Counted from the first letter of the stretch, positions 8,885-16,283 are shown. The stretch is DNA of 33,454 nt from Campylobacteraceae bacterium (GCA_027076905.1 JALTGP010000102.1:1-33454), one strand, 5' to 3'. Numbers and translations: made by a program. Notes: generated by a model from the sequence alone, not told the origin.

Positions 8885-9346
8885 ATGTATGAAATTATAG
8901 GAAAAATAGTATTCTGTTTGCTTTTAGCACTCTTATTAGGTGCTATTATTGGATGGTTGCTTTCACGAGCATTACATGCAGAAGAGTTCTTAGAGGAGAG
9001 CTTGGAGGAGGAGTATGCAGATAGTGAAGCTGTGATTCGTATGAAGCAGTTGGAGAAGCTTTATGAAAATGAAAAGTCTCTCTCTACAGAATATCTTAAG
9101 ACCAATAAAGATTTAAAAGGTCAACTAATGAAAAAGAATACGTTGCTAACGAATACCTCAGAGACATTAAGGAGACTTCAAACACAAAAAAATAGTACAA
9201 ATAATAATGCACTCATTAAAACTTTTGAAGAGAAGTTGGCAAAGAAAGATAAAGAGTTGTTAGAGTTTGAACAGGTTTTGATTAAAGCTGAAGAGATGAT
9301 TGAGCTAAAAGAGAATGAAATTAAAAAATTAGATAAGAAGAAATGA
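8885..9346 (+). CDS. single-pass membrane protein with long coiled coil
   Basis: A 153-residue protein: one membrane helix (about 5-29), an acidic patch (EEFLEESLEEEYADSE), then almost continuous heptad-like charged helix to the end (NEKSLSTEYLKTNKDLK, LIKAEEMIELKENEIKKL). No catalytic motif is visible. AGGAG precedes the ATG, and the 5-nt gap from the OmpA-family gene suggests a common transcript and a structural envelope role. Family unrecognised. Confidence 0.7.
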   Translation: MYEIIGKIVFCLLLALLLGAIIGWLLSRALHAEEFLEESLEEEYADSEAVIRMKQLEKLYENEKSLSTEYLKTNKDLKGQLMKKNTLLTNTSETLRRLQTQKNSTNNNALIKTFEEKLAKKDKELLEFEQVLIKAEEMIELKENEIKKLDKKK

Positions 9347-9450
9347 ATCTTGTCCGACTCTGGTTCTAAATCCAACCCGATGAACTGTCTCAATGACGTG
9401 TGATGCTAAACCTAATTTTTTACCTTTGTAAATGGGATTAGATTGAAGTG

Positions 9451-9527
9451 TGGTGGGTCGGGGGAGACTCGAACTCCCGACCACTCGGTTATGAGCCGAG
9501 TGCTCTAACCAACTGAGCTACCGACCC
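9451..9527 (-). tRNA. tRNA with CAU anticodon (elongator Met, or Ile2)
   Basis: A complete 77-nt cloverleaf on the minus strand. The acceptor arms GGGTCGG/CCGACCC pair perfectly; the D arm reads AGCTCAGTTGGTTAGAGC; the anticodon arm is CTCGG-CTCATAA-CCGAG; the T arm holds GTTCGAGTC; discriminator A and CCA are encoded. The CAU anticodon could be elongator methionine or lysidine-modified isoleucine. The similarity to E. coli elongator Met (AGCTCAGTTGGTTAGAGCAC and loop CTCATAA) makes Met more likely, but Ile2 shares the loop. It begins 15 nt after the rodA stop and may be cotranscribed with it. Confidence 0.93.
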
Positions 9528-9542
9528 TTTAATTAAGAGTTG

Positions 9543-10703
9543 TCAGTTGACCGAAAGTGGATGCCTAATGCGTTTACTTGGCTTAATCATCGTTATTTTC
9601 GAGTCAGAATTATACATAAAATAGAAACGAAAAGCAAGTAAATTCTCTAAAATACCAAAAAGAAATGAAAAAATAATAAAAGAGGTTCCTCCGTGGCTAA
9701 ACATTGGGAGTGGAAGCCCCACAACTGGGGCAAGTCCAATGGTCATAGAGATATTTACCCCCATATAGATAAAAAAGAGAAAAGCGATGCCCGAAGCTAG
9801 AACTTTTACAAAATAGTCTTTGGATTTTGCCATGGAAATCTGTAAAAGATGGATAATCAGCCATATATAGAGAAAAATAACTGAGAGAATTCCTACAAAT
9901 CCCAAACGTTCTCCTAGATATGCAAATATAAAGTCAGTAGATGAAACAGGCAAAAATTTGAGTTGAGTTTGTGTGGCATCATCTCTCTCTTGTCCATTAA
10001 GCCCACCTGAACCGATGGCGATAAGTGATTGCTGTACGTGGTAGCTAGGCTCTCCTAAAAAGTTTGCAATACGTTGCTTTTGATAGGGTTTTAGTCCATA
10101 AGTATAGAGGAGAGGAGCAGATAAACCCACAACCAAAATTAGTACTAGCCATATACGAGATTGAATACCAATAATAAAAAGAACTCCAAAGCCTGTCAAA
10201 AGAAGTACCAAGCCTGTTCCTAAATCAGGCTCTTTGGCAATAAGCACAAATGGTAAAAGGATATAAAAAGAGAGTTTGATGAACATTCTGAAGCCATAAC
10301 CAGACTCTGGTGGAGGGTTACGGGTAATAATATAGCCAAGCATCATCAGTACTGTAATTTTAATAAATTCAGAGGGTTGCAGAGTGAGTCCCACAACAGG
10401 TATCTCTATCCATCGTTGAGCCCCTAAAATACTTTTACCAAAGAACTCTACACTAAGAAGTAGTACCAAGTTGACCCAATAGGAGAGGGGGATGAGCCAC
10501 TTGTATTGTCGCCATGGGATTAAAAAAGCTACCAAAAATACTAGGGCAGAGATAGCATAGTAGACCATCTGTTTTTGAAAAAGACGGGGTTGTATCTCCA
10601 AGACTAAATATGAGGAAATAACAAATAGTGGAATAAGTTGTAAGATTAAGATGAAATTAAATTGTTGTAGTATTCTACGGTCAAATTGAAACCAGTTTTT
10701 CAT
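9543..10703 (-). CDS. rodA: rod-shape-determining SEDS glycosyltransferase (RodA)
   Basis: Polytopic inner-membrane peptidoglycan polymerase of the elongasome, working with a class B penicillin-binding protein. The 386-residue protein has about ten hydrophobic helices and SEDS/RodA signatures: QRWIEIPVVGLTLQPSEF (with the conserved LQPSE), KEPDLGTGLVLL, IGSGGLNGQ, PVSSTDFIFAYLGERLGF and the C-terminal LPLPMFSHGGTSFI. Length is typical. A TATAAT box sits about 30 nt upstream of the ATG. The tRNA gene follows directly. Confidence 0.95.
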   Translation of the reverse strand: MKNWFQFDRRILQQFNFILILQLIPLFVISSYLVLEIQPRLFQKQMVYYAISALVFLVAFLIPWRQYKWLIPLSYWVNLVLLLSVEFFGKSILGAQRWIEIPVVGLTLQPSEFIKITVLMMLGYIITRNPPPESGYGFRMFIKLSFYILLPFVLIAKEPDLGTGLVLLLTGFGVLFIIGIQSRIWLVLILVVGLSAPLLYTYGLKPYQKQRIANFLGEPSYHVQQSLIAIGSGGLNGQERDDATQTQLKFLPVSSTDFIFAYLGERLGFVGILSVIFLYIWLIIHLLQISMAKSKDYFVKVLASGIAFLFFIYMGVNISMTIGLAPVVGLPLPMFSHGGTSFIIFSFLFGILENLLAFRFYFMYNSDSKITMIKPSKRIRHPLSVN

Positions 10704-10731
10704 AGTATGCTCTAGTAGTGGGATAAGGTAT

Positions 10732-10737
10732 ATTATA
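10732..10737 (-). promoter_or_regulatory. -10 box for rodA
   Basis: TATAAT on the minus strand (GATATAATATACC), 28 nt upstream of the rodA ATG. No clear -35. Confidence 0.45.
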
Positions 10738-10754
10738 TCTAGCTATTAATTAAT

Positions 10755-10884
10755 CTTAAGTACTGAAGAGAGTTAATAAGGCACAAAAAGAGAAATGTAC
10801 CTATATTATGTTTTGTCTATCAATTTAAAAGGAGGAATGGAAAAATTCTCTCTTCAAATACTTAAGATATAAGAGAGTATATCT
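10755..10884. repeat. inverted repeat plus hairpin between rodA and the DEAD-box helicase gene
   Basis: The 238-nt gap between rodA and the helicase gene holds an imperfect inverted repeat, CTTAAGTACTGAAGAGAG at 10755-10772 against CTCTCTTCAAATACTTAAG at 10848-10866, and a small hairpin AGATATA-AGAGAG-TATATCT at 10865-10884. The spacer contains AAAAGGAGG and an AT-rich CTATATTATG. It may be a terminator/attenuator region after the helicase gene, a small RNA, or a remnant of a short inverted-repeat element. No protein gene is visible in it. Confidence 0.45.
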
Positions 10885-10941
10885 AAATCGGATAAAATTA
10901 CTCTTAATAAGAATTCAAAATATTAAATATTTTTATAAGTT

Positions 10942-12264
10942 TTAGAAGTAACGCCTGTTTCTAGGGCTTTTCTTACTATTTTTTTTCTGATTTGAATCAC
11001 TATTATCCTTTTTTGATATTCTTTCGGCTATCTCTTTTGCTTTTTTTAAGGTTGACTTCTCCTCTTTGGTGCTTTTTTTCTGCTTTTTTTCATTATTTAT
11101 CTTAGGTTTATACTCAAATCCTTCGGTGGATATGCTATCTAGTGTCTGATTGATAAGTATCTCTATCTCTTTAAGCTGTTCTTTCTCTTTTTCACAAATC
11201 AGTGAGAGGGCTTGACCATTTTGTTTTGCACGTCCTGTTCGTCCAATTCTGTGAATATAATCCTCATTTTTAAGGGGAAGTTCAAAGTTTATGACGTGAG
11301 GTAGATTAATAATATCAATTCCTCTAGCAGCTACATCAGTAGCTACTAAAACAGATATCTTCTGCTCTTTAAAGGCATTTAGTGCTTCAACTCTCTGTCC
11401 TTGGCTCTTGTCTCCGTGTATCGCTTGGGCTTTGATAGAGGCATCATTGAGCTTTTGAACAATAATATTGGCTTGTATTTTGGTATTGGAAAAAATCAGA
11501 ACCTGATGCCATCTACTATTACGAATAAGTGTTGTGAGTAGAGAGATTTTATCCTCTTCCTTGACAAGGTGTATCAGCTGTTTAACTTGTTTGGTAGAGA
11601 GATTCTCTTTGTCTATCTCGATGGTGATAGGATTGTCTAAAAAAGAGTTAGCAAGTTTCATAATCTTAGGAGGAAAGGTAGCTGAAAACATAATGGAATG
11701 TCTCTTTTTCTCGCCTATTTTTTTAGGAATTTGAGCGATAATTGCCCGAATATCATCAATAAATCCCATATCTAGCATTTTATCTGCTTCATCTAAAATG
11801 ACTATTTTAACATTGGAGAGATTGATGCTTCTGTTTTTGATGTGTTCTCGTACTCTAGCCGTAGTGGAGACAGCGATATTTGCTCCTGTACGAATCTCTT
11901 TGACCTGTGAACCGAGTTTAATCCCTCCATAGAGTGCTACCGATTTATGAGAGAACTCTGTGGCATAGGCTTCTATCTTTTCATGGATTTGAAGTACTAG
12001 TTCACGGGTAGGGGCTAGGATGAGTGCATCTATCTTATAGCGTTCATCTCCCTTTTGTGGTTCATCTCTCTCCTCTAGGTTCTCTAGCATCGGTAGCACA
12101 AAAGAGGCTGTTTTCCCTGTTCCTGTTTGAGAGGTGGCAAGAATATCCTTCCCCTCTAGGAGTAGGGGAATGGACTCTTTTTGTATCTGGGTAGGTTCAA
12201 TATATCCCAGTTGCTTGATGGTGTCTTGTAGTTTTTGTGAAAGCATTAAGCTTTGAAATGACAT
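10942..12264 (-). CDS. DEAD-box RNA helicase (RhlE-like)
   Basis: ATP-dependent RNA helicase, probably in ribosome assembly or RNA turnover. The 440-residue protein has all the motifs in order: the Q motif (GYIEPTQIQKESIPLL), TSQTGTGKT (motif I), APTREL, DEADKMLDMGF (motif II), FSATFP (motif III), VATDVAARGID and HRIGRTGR. The C-terminal tail (about 375-440) is Lys-rich and disordered-looking (KKQKKSTKEEKST, SPRNRRYF), as is common for RNA-binding tails. AAGGA precedes the ATG. It lies 21 nt downstream of the SpoU methyltransferase gene in the fabI operon. Confidence 0.93.
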   Translation of the reverse strand: MSFQSLMLSQKLQDTIKQLGYIEPTQIQKESIPLLLEGKDILATSQTGTGKTASFVLPMLENLEERDEPQKGDERYKIDALILAPTRELVLQIHEKIEAYATEFSHKSVALYGGIKLGSQVKEIRTGANIAVSTTARVREHIKNRSINLSNVKIVILDEADKMLDMGFIDDIRAIIAQIPKKIGEKKRHSIMFSATFPPKIMKLANSFLDNPITIEIDKENLSTKQVKQLIHLVKEEDKISLLTTLIRNSRWHQVLIFSNTKIQANIIVQKLNDASIKAQAIHGDKSQGQRVEALNAFKEQKISVLVATDVAARGIDIINLPHVINFELPLKNEDYIHRIGRTGRAKQNGQALSLICEKEKEQLKEIEILINQTLDSISTEGFEYKPKINNEKKQKKSTKEEKSTLKKAKEIAERISKKDNSDSNQKKNSKKSPRNRRYF

Positions 12265-12285
12265 GGTCTATCCTTGATGAGGTTT

Positions 12286-13059
12286 TTATAAAAATGCTAA
12301 TAGAGAAGCTGTGACAGCCACATTGAGTGACTCAACACCTCGTTTCATTGGGATGATAATGGAGGTGTTAGAGAGTTTTTCTACTTCTTTGGTTACCCCT
12401 TCGCTCTCATTTCCTAAGATAAAAATACTCTTAGTACTGTAATTTTGCTCTTTGTAACTTTTTTGGGCATGAGAAGAGAGGGTGTAGAGTTGGGCTTTAC
12501 TCTCTTTGAATTTTTTTAAGCTTTTAATTAAAGATTTAGTTTTGATAATAGGAATTTTAAATAGTGTTCCCACACTGGCTTTGATAACTAAGGGTGAAAT
12601 CTGTACAGAGTTTTTGGTTGGAAGGAGTATCGCATCGACATCACCTGCCACACAAGAACGGATTATCATCCCTAGATTTTGGGGATTATGAATTCCATCA
12701 AGAGCGATGATTTTATAGGTGTTATGCTTTTCTATAAACTCCTCATCACTGATGGCGTGTTCAAGTACAATATCTAGTGCCACGCCTTGGTCTTGTTTGG
12801 CATTTTTAGAGATGCGAGAGAGTCCTTTTTTATCATGATAGGCAATATTTACTTCTCTTTTCTTAGCAAGGTTAACCATATTTTCTAGTTGTGCTACGGG
12901 TCTATTTGAGTCTGAGAGGTGAAGTTTATACACGGTAATGGCATCATCTTCCAAGACTTCTAATACTGCATTGCGTCCATAAATAGTAATAATTTTAGCA
13001 AAAAAGGCTTTTTTTGCTAAGTACTCGGCTGAATCTTCTATTTGTCTGTTCCATTCCAA
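12286..13059 (-). CDS. SpoU/TrmH-family RNA 2'-O-methyltransferase (RlmB-like)
   Basis: SAM-dependent 2'-O-ribose methyltransferase with a trefoil-knot fold. The 257-residue protein has an N-terminal substrate-binding domain (IYGRNAVLEVL to about residue 90) and the three SPOUT motifs: NPQNLGMIIRSC, FILGNESEGVTKEV and IIIPMKRGVESLNVAVTASLLAF. This layout matches RlmB/TrmH (23S rRNA G2251 type), but the exact target cannot be read from sequence. The annotated ATG overlaps the fabI 3' end by 22 nt and adds about 25 residues before the usual IIxIYGRNAVLE start. No internal ATG/GTG/TTG offers a shorter start, though an ATT near residue 23 is possible. Confidence 0.88.
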   Translation of the reverse strand: MEWNRQIEDSAEYLAKKAFFAKIITIYGRNAVLEVLEDDAITVYKLHLSDSNRPVAQLENMVNLAKKREVNIAYHDKKGLSRISKNAKQDQGVALDIVLEHAISDEEFIEKHNTYKIIALDGIHNPQNLGMIIRSCVAGDVDAILLPTKNSVQISPLVIKASVGTLFKIPIIKTKSLIKSLKKFKESKAQLYTLSSHAQKSYKEQNYSTKSIFILGNESEGVTKEVEKLSNTSIIIPMKRGVESLNVAVTASLLAFL

Positions 13060-13865
13060 GCGATGGTCGCTTTGCCTTTCTCGTTAAAATCAACAGCAGG
13101 TAATCCCATAATATTGTATCCATTGTCAACATAGTGAACTTCACCTGTAACAGCAGAGCTTAGGTCTGAGAGCAGGTACATTCCAGAGTTTCCTACTTCG
13201 TGAATTGTTACATTCTTCTTAAGAGGTGCATGGGCAGAGTTCCATTTGAGTAAAAAGGAAAAATCTCCAATTCCCGCAGCAGCTAATGTTTTGATAGGAC
13301 CTGCTGAAATGGCATTGACCCTGATTCCATCTTTTCCTAAATCTTCTGCCATATATTTGACGGTCATCTCCAACGCAGCTTTTGCCACTCCCATAAGGTT
13401 ATAGTTAGGAACATATTTTACCCCACCAAAGTAGCTAAGTGTTAGTACTGATGAGTTAGGAGAGAGTAGAGGTTTAAGCTCTCTGGTAATCTCTATAAGG
13501 GAGTAGACTGAAATATCCATCGCAATATCAAACGCTTCTTTTGGAATGTCTATAAATCTTCCACCTAAACCCTCTTTTGGAGCAAATGCGATGGAGTGTA
13601 CAATAAAGTCAATTTTTCCCATATCTTTTTCAATAGACTCTTTGAGTGCTTTTATCTCTTCTGGTTTACTCACATCACATGGATAAAATTTAGCCCCACA
13701 CTCCAAATCTTCTGCTATGGGTGCTAGTTTTCTCTCAAATCTCTCATTTAAAAATGTAATTGCCATCTCAGCACCTTGTGCTTGACATGCCTTTGCAATA
13801 CCGTATGCAATTGATTTTTTATTTGCAATTCCTAGGATGATTCCTTTTTTGCCTTTCATTATCAT
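13038..13865 (-). CDS. fabI: enoyl-[acyl-carrier-protein] reductase (FabI)
   Basis: NADH-dependent enoyl-ACP reductase, the last step of each fatty acid elongation round. This 275-residue SDR-fold protein starts with the FabI nucleotide-binding pattern GIANKKSIAYGIA, contains HSIAFAPKEGLGGRF, and has the catalytic Tyr-x6-Lys (YNLMGVAK) near residue 160, followed by VRVNAISAGPIKTLAA. Length is normal. The first ATG (13865) is preferred over the third codon (MKG), with AGAGGA 10 nt upstream. It is the first gene of a minus-strand operon with the SpoU methyltransferase and helicase. Confidence 0.96.
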   Translation of the reverse strand: MIMKGKKGIILGIANKKSIAYGIAKACQAQGAEMAITFLNERFERKLAPIAEDLECGAKFYPCDVSKPEEIKALKESIEKDMGKIDFIVHSIAFAPKEGLGGRFIDIPKEAFDIAMDISVYSLIEITRELKPLLSPNSSVLTLSYFGGVKYVPNYNLMGVAKAALEMTVKYMAEDLGKDGIRVNAISAGPIKTLAAAGIGDFSFLLKWNSAHAPLKKNVTIHEVGNSGMYLLSDLSSAVTGEVHYVDNGYNIMGLPAVDFNEKGKATIAWNGTDK

Positions 13866-13951
13866 GATTAATAGTTCCTCTTTTTTTTGATGGCGTATTT
13901 TAGCACGATTGAGATAGAATACACGTTATATATTTTAAATTAAGGTATAAG

Positions 13952-14446
13952 ATGAAAAAAATTCTAATTATAAGTACAGGTGGAACATTTAGCAAAGTTT
14001 ACAACCTACTAAATGGAGAGCTTGAGGTTGATACTACAAATCAAGCTCTAAAGAGTTTGGCAAAGCATTGGATGGTTAATTTTACTATTGTCAATATAAT
14101 AGGAAAAGATAGCCTTTATATGACTGATGATGATAGATTTATTATCGCTCAAATGGTTAAAGAGAGTGAGGTAGAGCGTATTATCATTATTCATGGAACT
14201 GATACCATAGACAGAACAGCTCAATATCTAGCAGAGTGTCATTTGAATAAAAAAATTATCTTAACAGGGAGTATGGTTCCTTTTTCTATCAATCCAATAG
14301 AGGCAACAGCAAATTTTAGTTCAGCCTATGGATATATTTCTATTGTTGATAAAAATGGTGTCTATATTGGTATTAATGGAAAAATAGGTTCATTTAAAAA
14401 AATAAGGAAAAATAGGAAAAAAGGATTTTTTGAAGTTAAAGAATAA
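13952..14446 (+). CDS. short asparaginase-domain protein
   Basis: A 164-residue protein equivalent to only the N-terminal domain of type I/II asparaginases. It keeps the two active-site loops: STGGTFSKVY with the nucleophilic Thr near residue 12, and HGTDTIDRTAQYL with the Thr-Asp pair, followed by LTGSMVPFS. The C-terminal asparaginase domain is missing. Stand-alone proteins of this size occur in Campylobacterota, so this is probably a complete gene. Whether it hydrolyses asparagine is unknown. AAGG lies 6 nt before the ATG. The last dozen or so codons are the start of a tandem duplication downstream. Confidence 0.8.
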   Translation: MKKILIISTGGTFSKVYNLLNGELEVDTTNQALKSLAKHWMVNFTIVNIIGKDSLYMTDDDRFIIAQMVKESEVERIIIIHGTDTIDRTAQYLAECHLNKKIILTGSMVPFSINPIEATANFSSAYGYISIVDKNGVYIGINGKIGSFKKIRKNRKKGFFEVKE

Positions 14447-14593
14447 AAAAGTCCAACGATAAAGAGGTTTCTATTCTCTAGCGATTTAGAAATAGGGGGA
14501 TACTAAAGAGAAACATATATCGTTGTAATTGAATTATAACACAATAAAACTTTAATATAATTAAACATTGATATTTTTTTCTGTTTTTTTTAA
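14403..14593. repeat. tandem duplication, copy 1 (191-nt period)
   Basis: Begins within the 3' end of the asparaginase-domain gene (TAAGGAAAAATAGG) and runs through the structured-RNA element and an AT-rich T-tract tail (AACATTGATATTTTTTT). The same order recurs from 14594. Offset is 191 nt for the left part and 354 nt for the right part; the 163-nt difference equals the inserted inverted-repeat element plus one 3-nt target duplication. The stretch around 14435-14460 is the least conserved part. Confidence 0.85.
14454..14525. ncRNA. putative structured RNA element, copy 1
   Basis: A 72-nt element closed by CAACGATA/TATCGTTG (8 bp). Inside is a hairpin CTATT-(C)-TCTA, loop GCGATT, TAGA-AATAG (14471-14495), flanked by GTTT and AAAC and followed by GGGGATACTAAAGAG. 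The second copy has an identical 56-nt core and two compensatory changes in the closing stem, which is evidence for selection on pairing. Strand and family are unknown; I do not recognise a known riboswitch or sRNA. An AT-rich tail ending in T-runs follows on the plus strand. Confidence 0.6.
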
Positions 14594-14630
14594 TAAGGAA
14601 AAATAGGAGAAAAGGATTTTTTGAAGCTTA

Positions 14631-14790
14631 GGAATGCAAATTAAATAAGTACCAAATTTCAAAGGTAAATAAACGAATAGATTTAGCTATAGTTTGACGC
14701 AGGACTACTCCCCGTAATTCAAGGAAAATTAGAGTTAAAGATATTTGTTTAGTTGCCTTTGAAATTTGGTAGTTATTTAATTTGTATTCC
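14631..14790. mobile_element. 160-bp inverted-repeat element (MITE-like)
   Basis: The ends are 35-bp inverted repeats matching at 33 of 35 positions: left GGAATGCAAATTAAATAAGT... (14631-14665), right ...CTATTT-type complement ending TTTGTATTCC (14756-14790). A weaker match continues about 19 nt further inwards. TTA flanks both sides (14628-14630, 14791-14793), consistent with a 3-nt target duplication. There is no room for a transposase; the 62-residue minus-strand ORF across it is a shadow of the palindrome. Copy 1 of the surrounding duplication is the matching empty site. Confidence 0.75.
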
Positions 14791-14807
14791 TTAGTAGTAA
14801 AGAGGCA

Positions 14808-14879
14808 CAACAACAAAGAGGTTTCTATTCTCTAGCGATTTAGAAATAGGGGGATACTAAAGAGAAACATATGTTGTTG
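14808..14879. ncRNA. putative structured RNA element, copy 2
   Basis: Same 72-nt element as at 14454-14525. The closing stem is CAACAACA/TGTTGTTG. Relative to copy 1, G-C became A-T and T-A became C-G, so both changed pairs still pair. The 56-nt core between the stem arms is identical. Confidence 0.6.
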
Positions 14880-14953
14880 TAAATGAATTATAACAGAATA
14901 AAACTTTAATACAATTAAACATTGATGTTTTTTTATATTTTTTTTGAAATTTT

Positions 14954-14982
14954 TTGACTTAACACTAATTTAACGATAATAT
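14954..14982 (+). promoter_or_regulatory. sigma-70-type promoter for the NosL cluster
   Basis: TTGACT (14954-14959), 17 nt, then TAATAT (14977-14982) within GATAATATG, about 48 nt before the ATG at 15030. It lies directly after the duplicated RNA region. A clear -35 is unusual among the promoters in this window. Confidence 0.45.
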
Positions 14983-15029
14983 GCTAACATTAAAGAAAGC
15001 ATTTAAACATCTAAAAATCAAAGGTAAAA

Positions 15030-15536
15030 ATGAAATCTTTAAAGGCTATATTGATAATTACGGGTATTACTCTGCTTATTATTACGATTTTTGTCTCTTT
15101 GGCAGACAGACAGCATATGGTAACACTAAAAACAGACAATTTAGAGAAAAAACCTTTGCCTATTGTGTTGCATCACTATCAAGACAGTGATTGTGGTATG
15201 GTTATTGACAGCTTGGAGTATGCATCACAAATAATTGCTCCTAATGGAAATACATGGTTTTTTCATGACCACGGTGGTATGGTCTCTTGGTTAAACCGAA
15301 AATCGTTTAAAAACGAAGCGATTCTATGGGTCTATGCTAAAGACAGTAAAAAGTGGATAGATGCCAAAAAGGCATATTACAGTCGTGATGAAGAGACCCC
15401 TATGCACTATGGTTTTGGAGCATATGAGCATCAAAAAGAGAATCTAATAGATTTTAAAACGATGGAACTCCATATGCTACGAGGGGAACATATGGCAAAC
15501 CCAACAATTAGAAAACAGCTACTAAAAGGGGCGTAA
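15030..15536 (+). CDS. membrane-anchored NosL-like protein
   Basis: A 168-residue protein with an N-terminal membrane anchor (about 5-24) and a periplasmic NosL-like domain. Motifs: DCGMVIDSLEYASQI with the Cys-Gly-Met (C55-M57) metal-binding signature, WFFHDHGGMVSWL replacing the usual FDDxxCLxxWL, then WIDAKKAYY and ETPMHYGFGAYEH. NosL proteins bind Cu(I) and help mature nitrous oxide reductase. Here no nosZ is present, so a general copper or thiophilic-metal role is inferred. AAAGG lies 5 nt before the ATG. The stop overlaps the next start. Confidence 0.75.
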   Translation: MKSLKAILIITGITLLIITIFVSLADRQHMVTLKTDNLEKKPLPIVLHHYQDSDCGMVIDSLEYASQIIAPNGNTWFFHDHGGMVSWLNRKSFKNEAILWVYAKDSKKWIDAKKAYYSRDEETPMHYGFGAYEHQKENLIDFKTMELHMLRGEHMANPTIRKQLLKGA

Positions 15537-16243
15537 TGGAAAATGTAGAGATACTATATATTATGGGAATAGCATTTCTTGGCTCGTTTGGTCACTGTAT
15601 CGGAATGTGTGGAGGGATTGTTATTGCCTATTCAGGGACTAAAATTGACCAAAAGTGGGGAAAAACCAAACAGGCAATCTCTCATCTGTTTTACTCCTTT
15701 GGACGCATCACTACCTACATGACCCTTGGAGCAATATTTGGCTATCTGGGAGGGGTGGCAAGTTTTAATAATACAGCTAATGGAGTCATGTGGATAGTTG
15801 TTGGGGTTGCCATGATTTTTGCAGGGCTTTCATTGCTAGGAAAAACAAAATTTTTGGTAATGATAGAGCATTCTCTCTCCAAATCAATATGGTATCAGCA
15901 GAGTTTTAAAGCTCTACTTAGAAATCAATCACTACTAAGTTTCTATCTTTTGGGGATGTTAAATGGTCTACTACCTTGTGGATTGGTCTACTCCTTTGCG
16001 ATTATCGCCACCAGTACAGGAAGTGTTTTTTCAGGGGCATTGGTGATGTTTGTTTTTGGTATTAGTACCATTCCTGCTCTCTTCTCACTAGGATTTTTTG
16101 TGGGAATATTTAACCAGTCCTCATTTAGAAATATAATGATACGTCTCTCTGCAATTGCTGTGATACTCTATGGACTCTTTACTATCTATAATGGATACCG
16201 TTATTTGGTCGAACCTGATAGAACCATTTTAGAATGTCATTGA
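15536..16243 (+). CDS. TauE/SafE-like (UreH-domain) membrane transporter
   Basis: A 235-residue polytopic membrane protein. The first helix contains GSFGHCIGMCGG (H20, C21, M24, C25) and the second half repeats as MLNGLLPCGLVYSF (C148), the two-fold pattern of UreH/SafE and CcdA-related transporters. The Cys/His/Met residues in the first helix suggest metal or thiol chemistry in the membrane. It is translationally coupled to the NosL-like gene (TAATG overlap), so copper or another metal as substrate is likely but unproven. Confidence 0.8.
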   Translation: MENVEILYIMGIAFLGSFGHCIGMCGGIVIAYSGTKIDQKWGKTKQAISHLFYSFGRITTYMTLGAIFGYLGGVASFNNTANGVMWIVVGVAMIFAGLSLLGKTKFLVMIEHSLSKSIWYQQSFKALLRNQSLLSFYLLGMLNGLLPCGLVYSFAIIATSTGSVFSGALVMFVFGISTIPALFSLGFFVGIFNQSSFRNIMIRLSAIAVILYGLFTIYNGYRYLVEPDRTILECH

Positions 16244-16283
16244 TTTAAAAGTAAAAAATTAAAAAAGGAAAAACTTAATTAAC

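Larger units (their letters stand above)
14594..14947. repeat. tandem duplication, copy 2, interrupted
   Basis: Second copy of the 191-nt unit. It starts TAAGGAAAAATAGGAGAAAAGG, a decayed copy of the end of the asparaginase gene, is interrupted by the inverted-repeat element, then resumes with the RNA element and the tail AATTAAACATTGATGTTTT. Removing 14631-14793 restores an alignment to copy 1 with no length difference across the 25 nt spanning the junction, although that stretch is only about half identical. Confidence 0.85.

Noticed and set aside
9347-9450. Open minus-strand frame of about 40 codons (NPIYKGKKLGLASHV...) between the tRNA and the coiled-coil gene
   Set aside because: No start codon with a ribosome binding site and no recognisable family; it may be a gene remnant but cannot be supported.
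10836-10872. 11-codon ORF MEKFSLQILKI after AAAAGGAGG
   Set aside because: The Shine-Dalgarno sequence is only 1 nt from the ATG, too close for normal initiation, and the peptide is cut from the inverted-repeat arm.
13952-14446. Asparaginase-domain gene as a truncated pseudogene
   Set aside because: The domain is intact with its ribosome binding site and active-site loops, and single-domain proteins of this length exist in Campylobacterota.
14628-14816. 62-residue minus-strand ORF
   Set aside because: It spans the inverted-repeat element and is an artefact of the palindrome; no start signal or protein-like composition.
14465-14875. CRISPR-like look: units starting GTTTC and ending GAAAC, repeated twice
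   Set aside because: Only two units, about 350 nt apart, with no regular spacers and no cas genes; the covarying outer stem fits a structured RNA better.
14981-15190. 69-residue ORF overlapping the NosL-like gene
   Set aside because: It is a +3-frame shadow of the 15030 gene, which has the ribosome binding site and family motifs.
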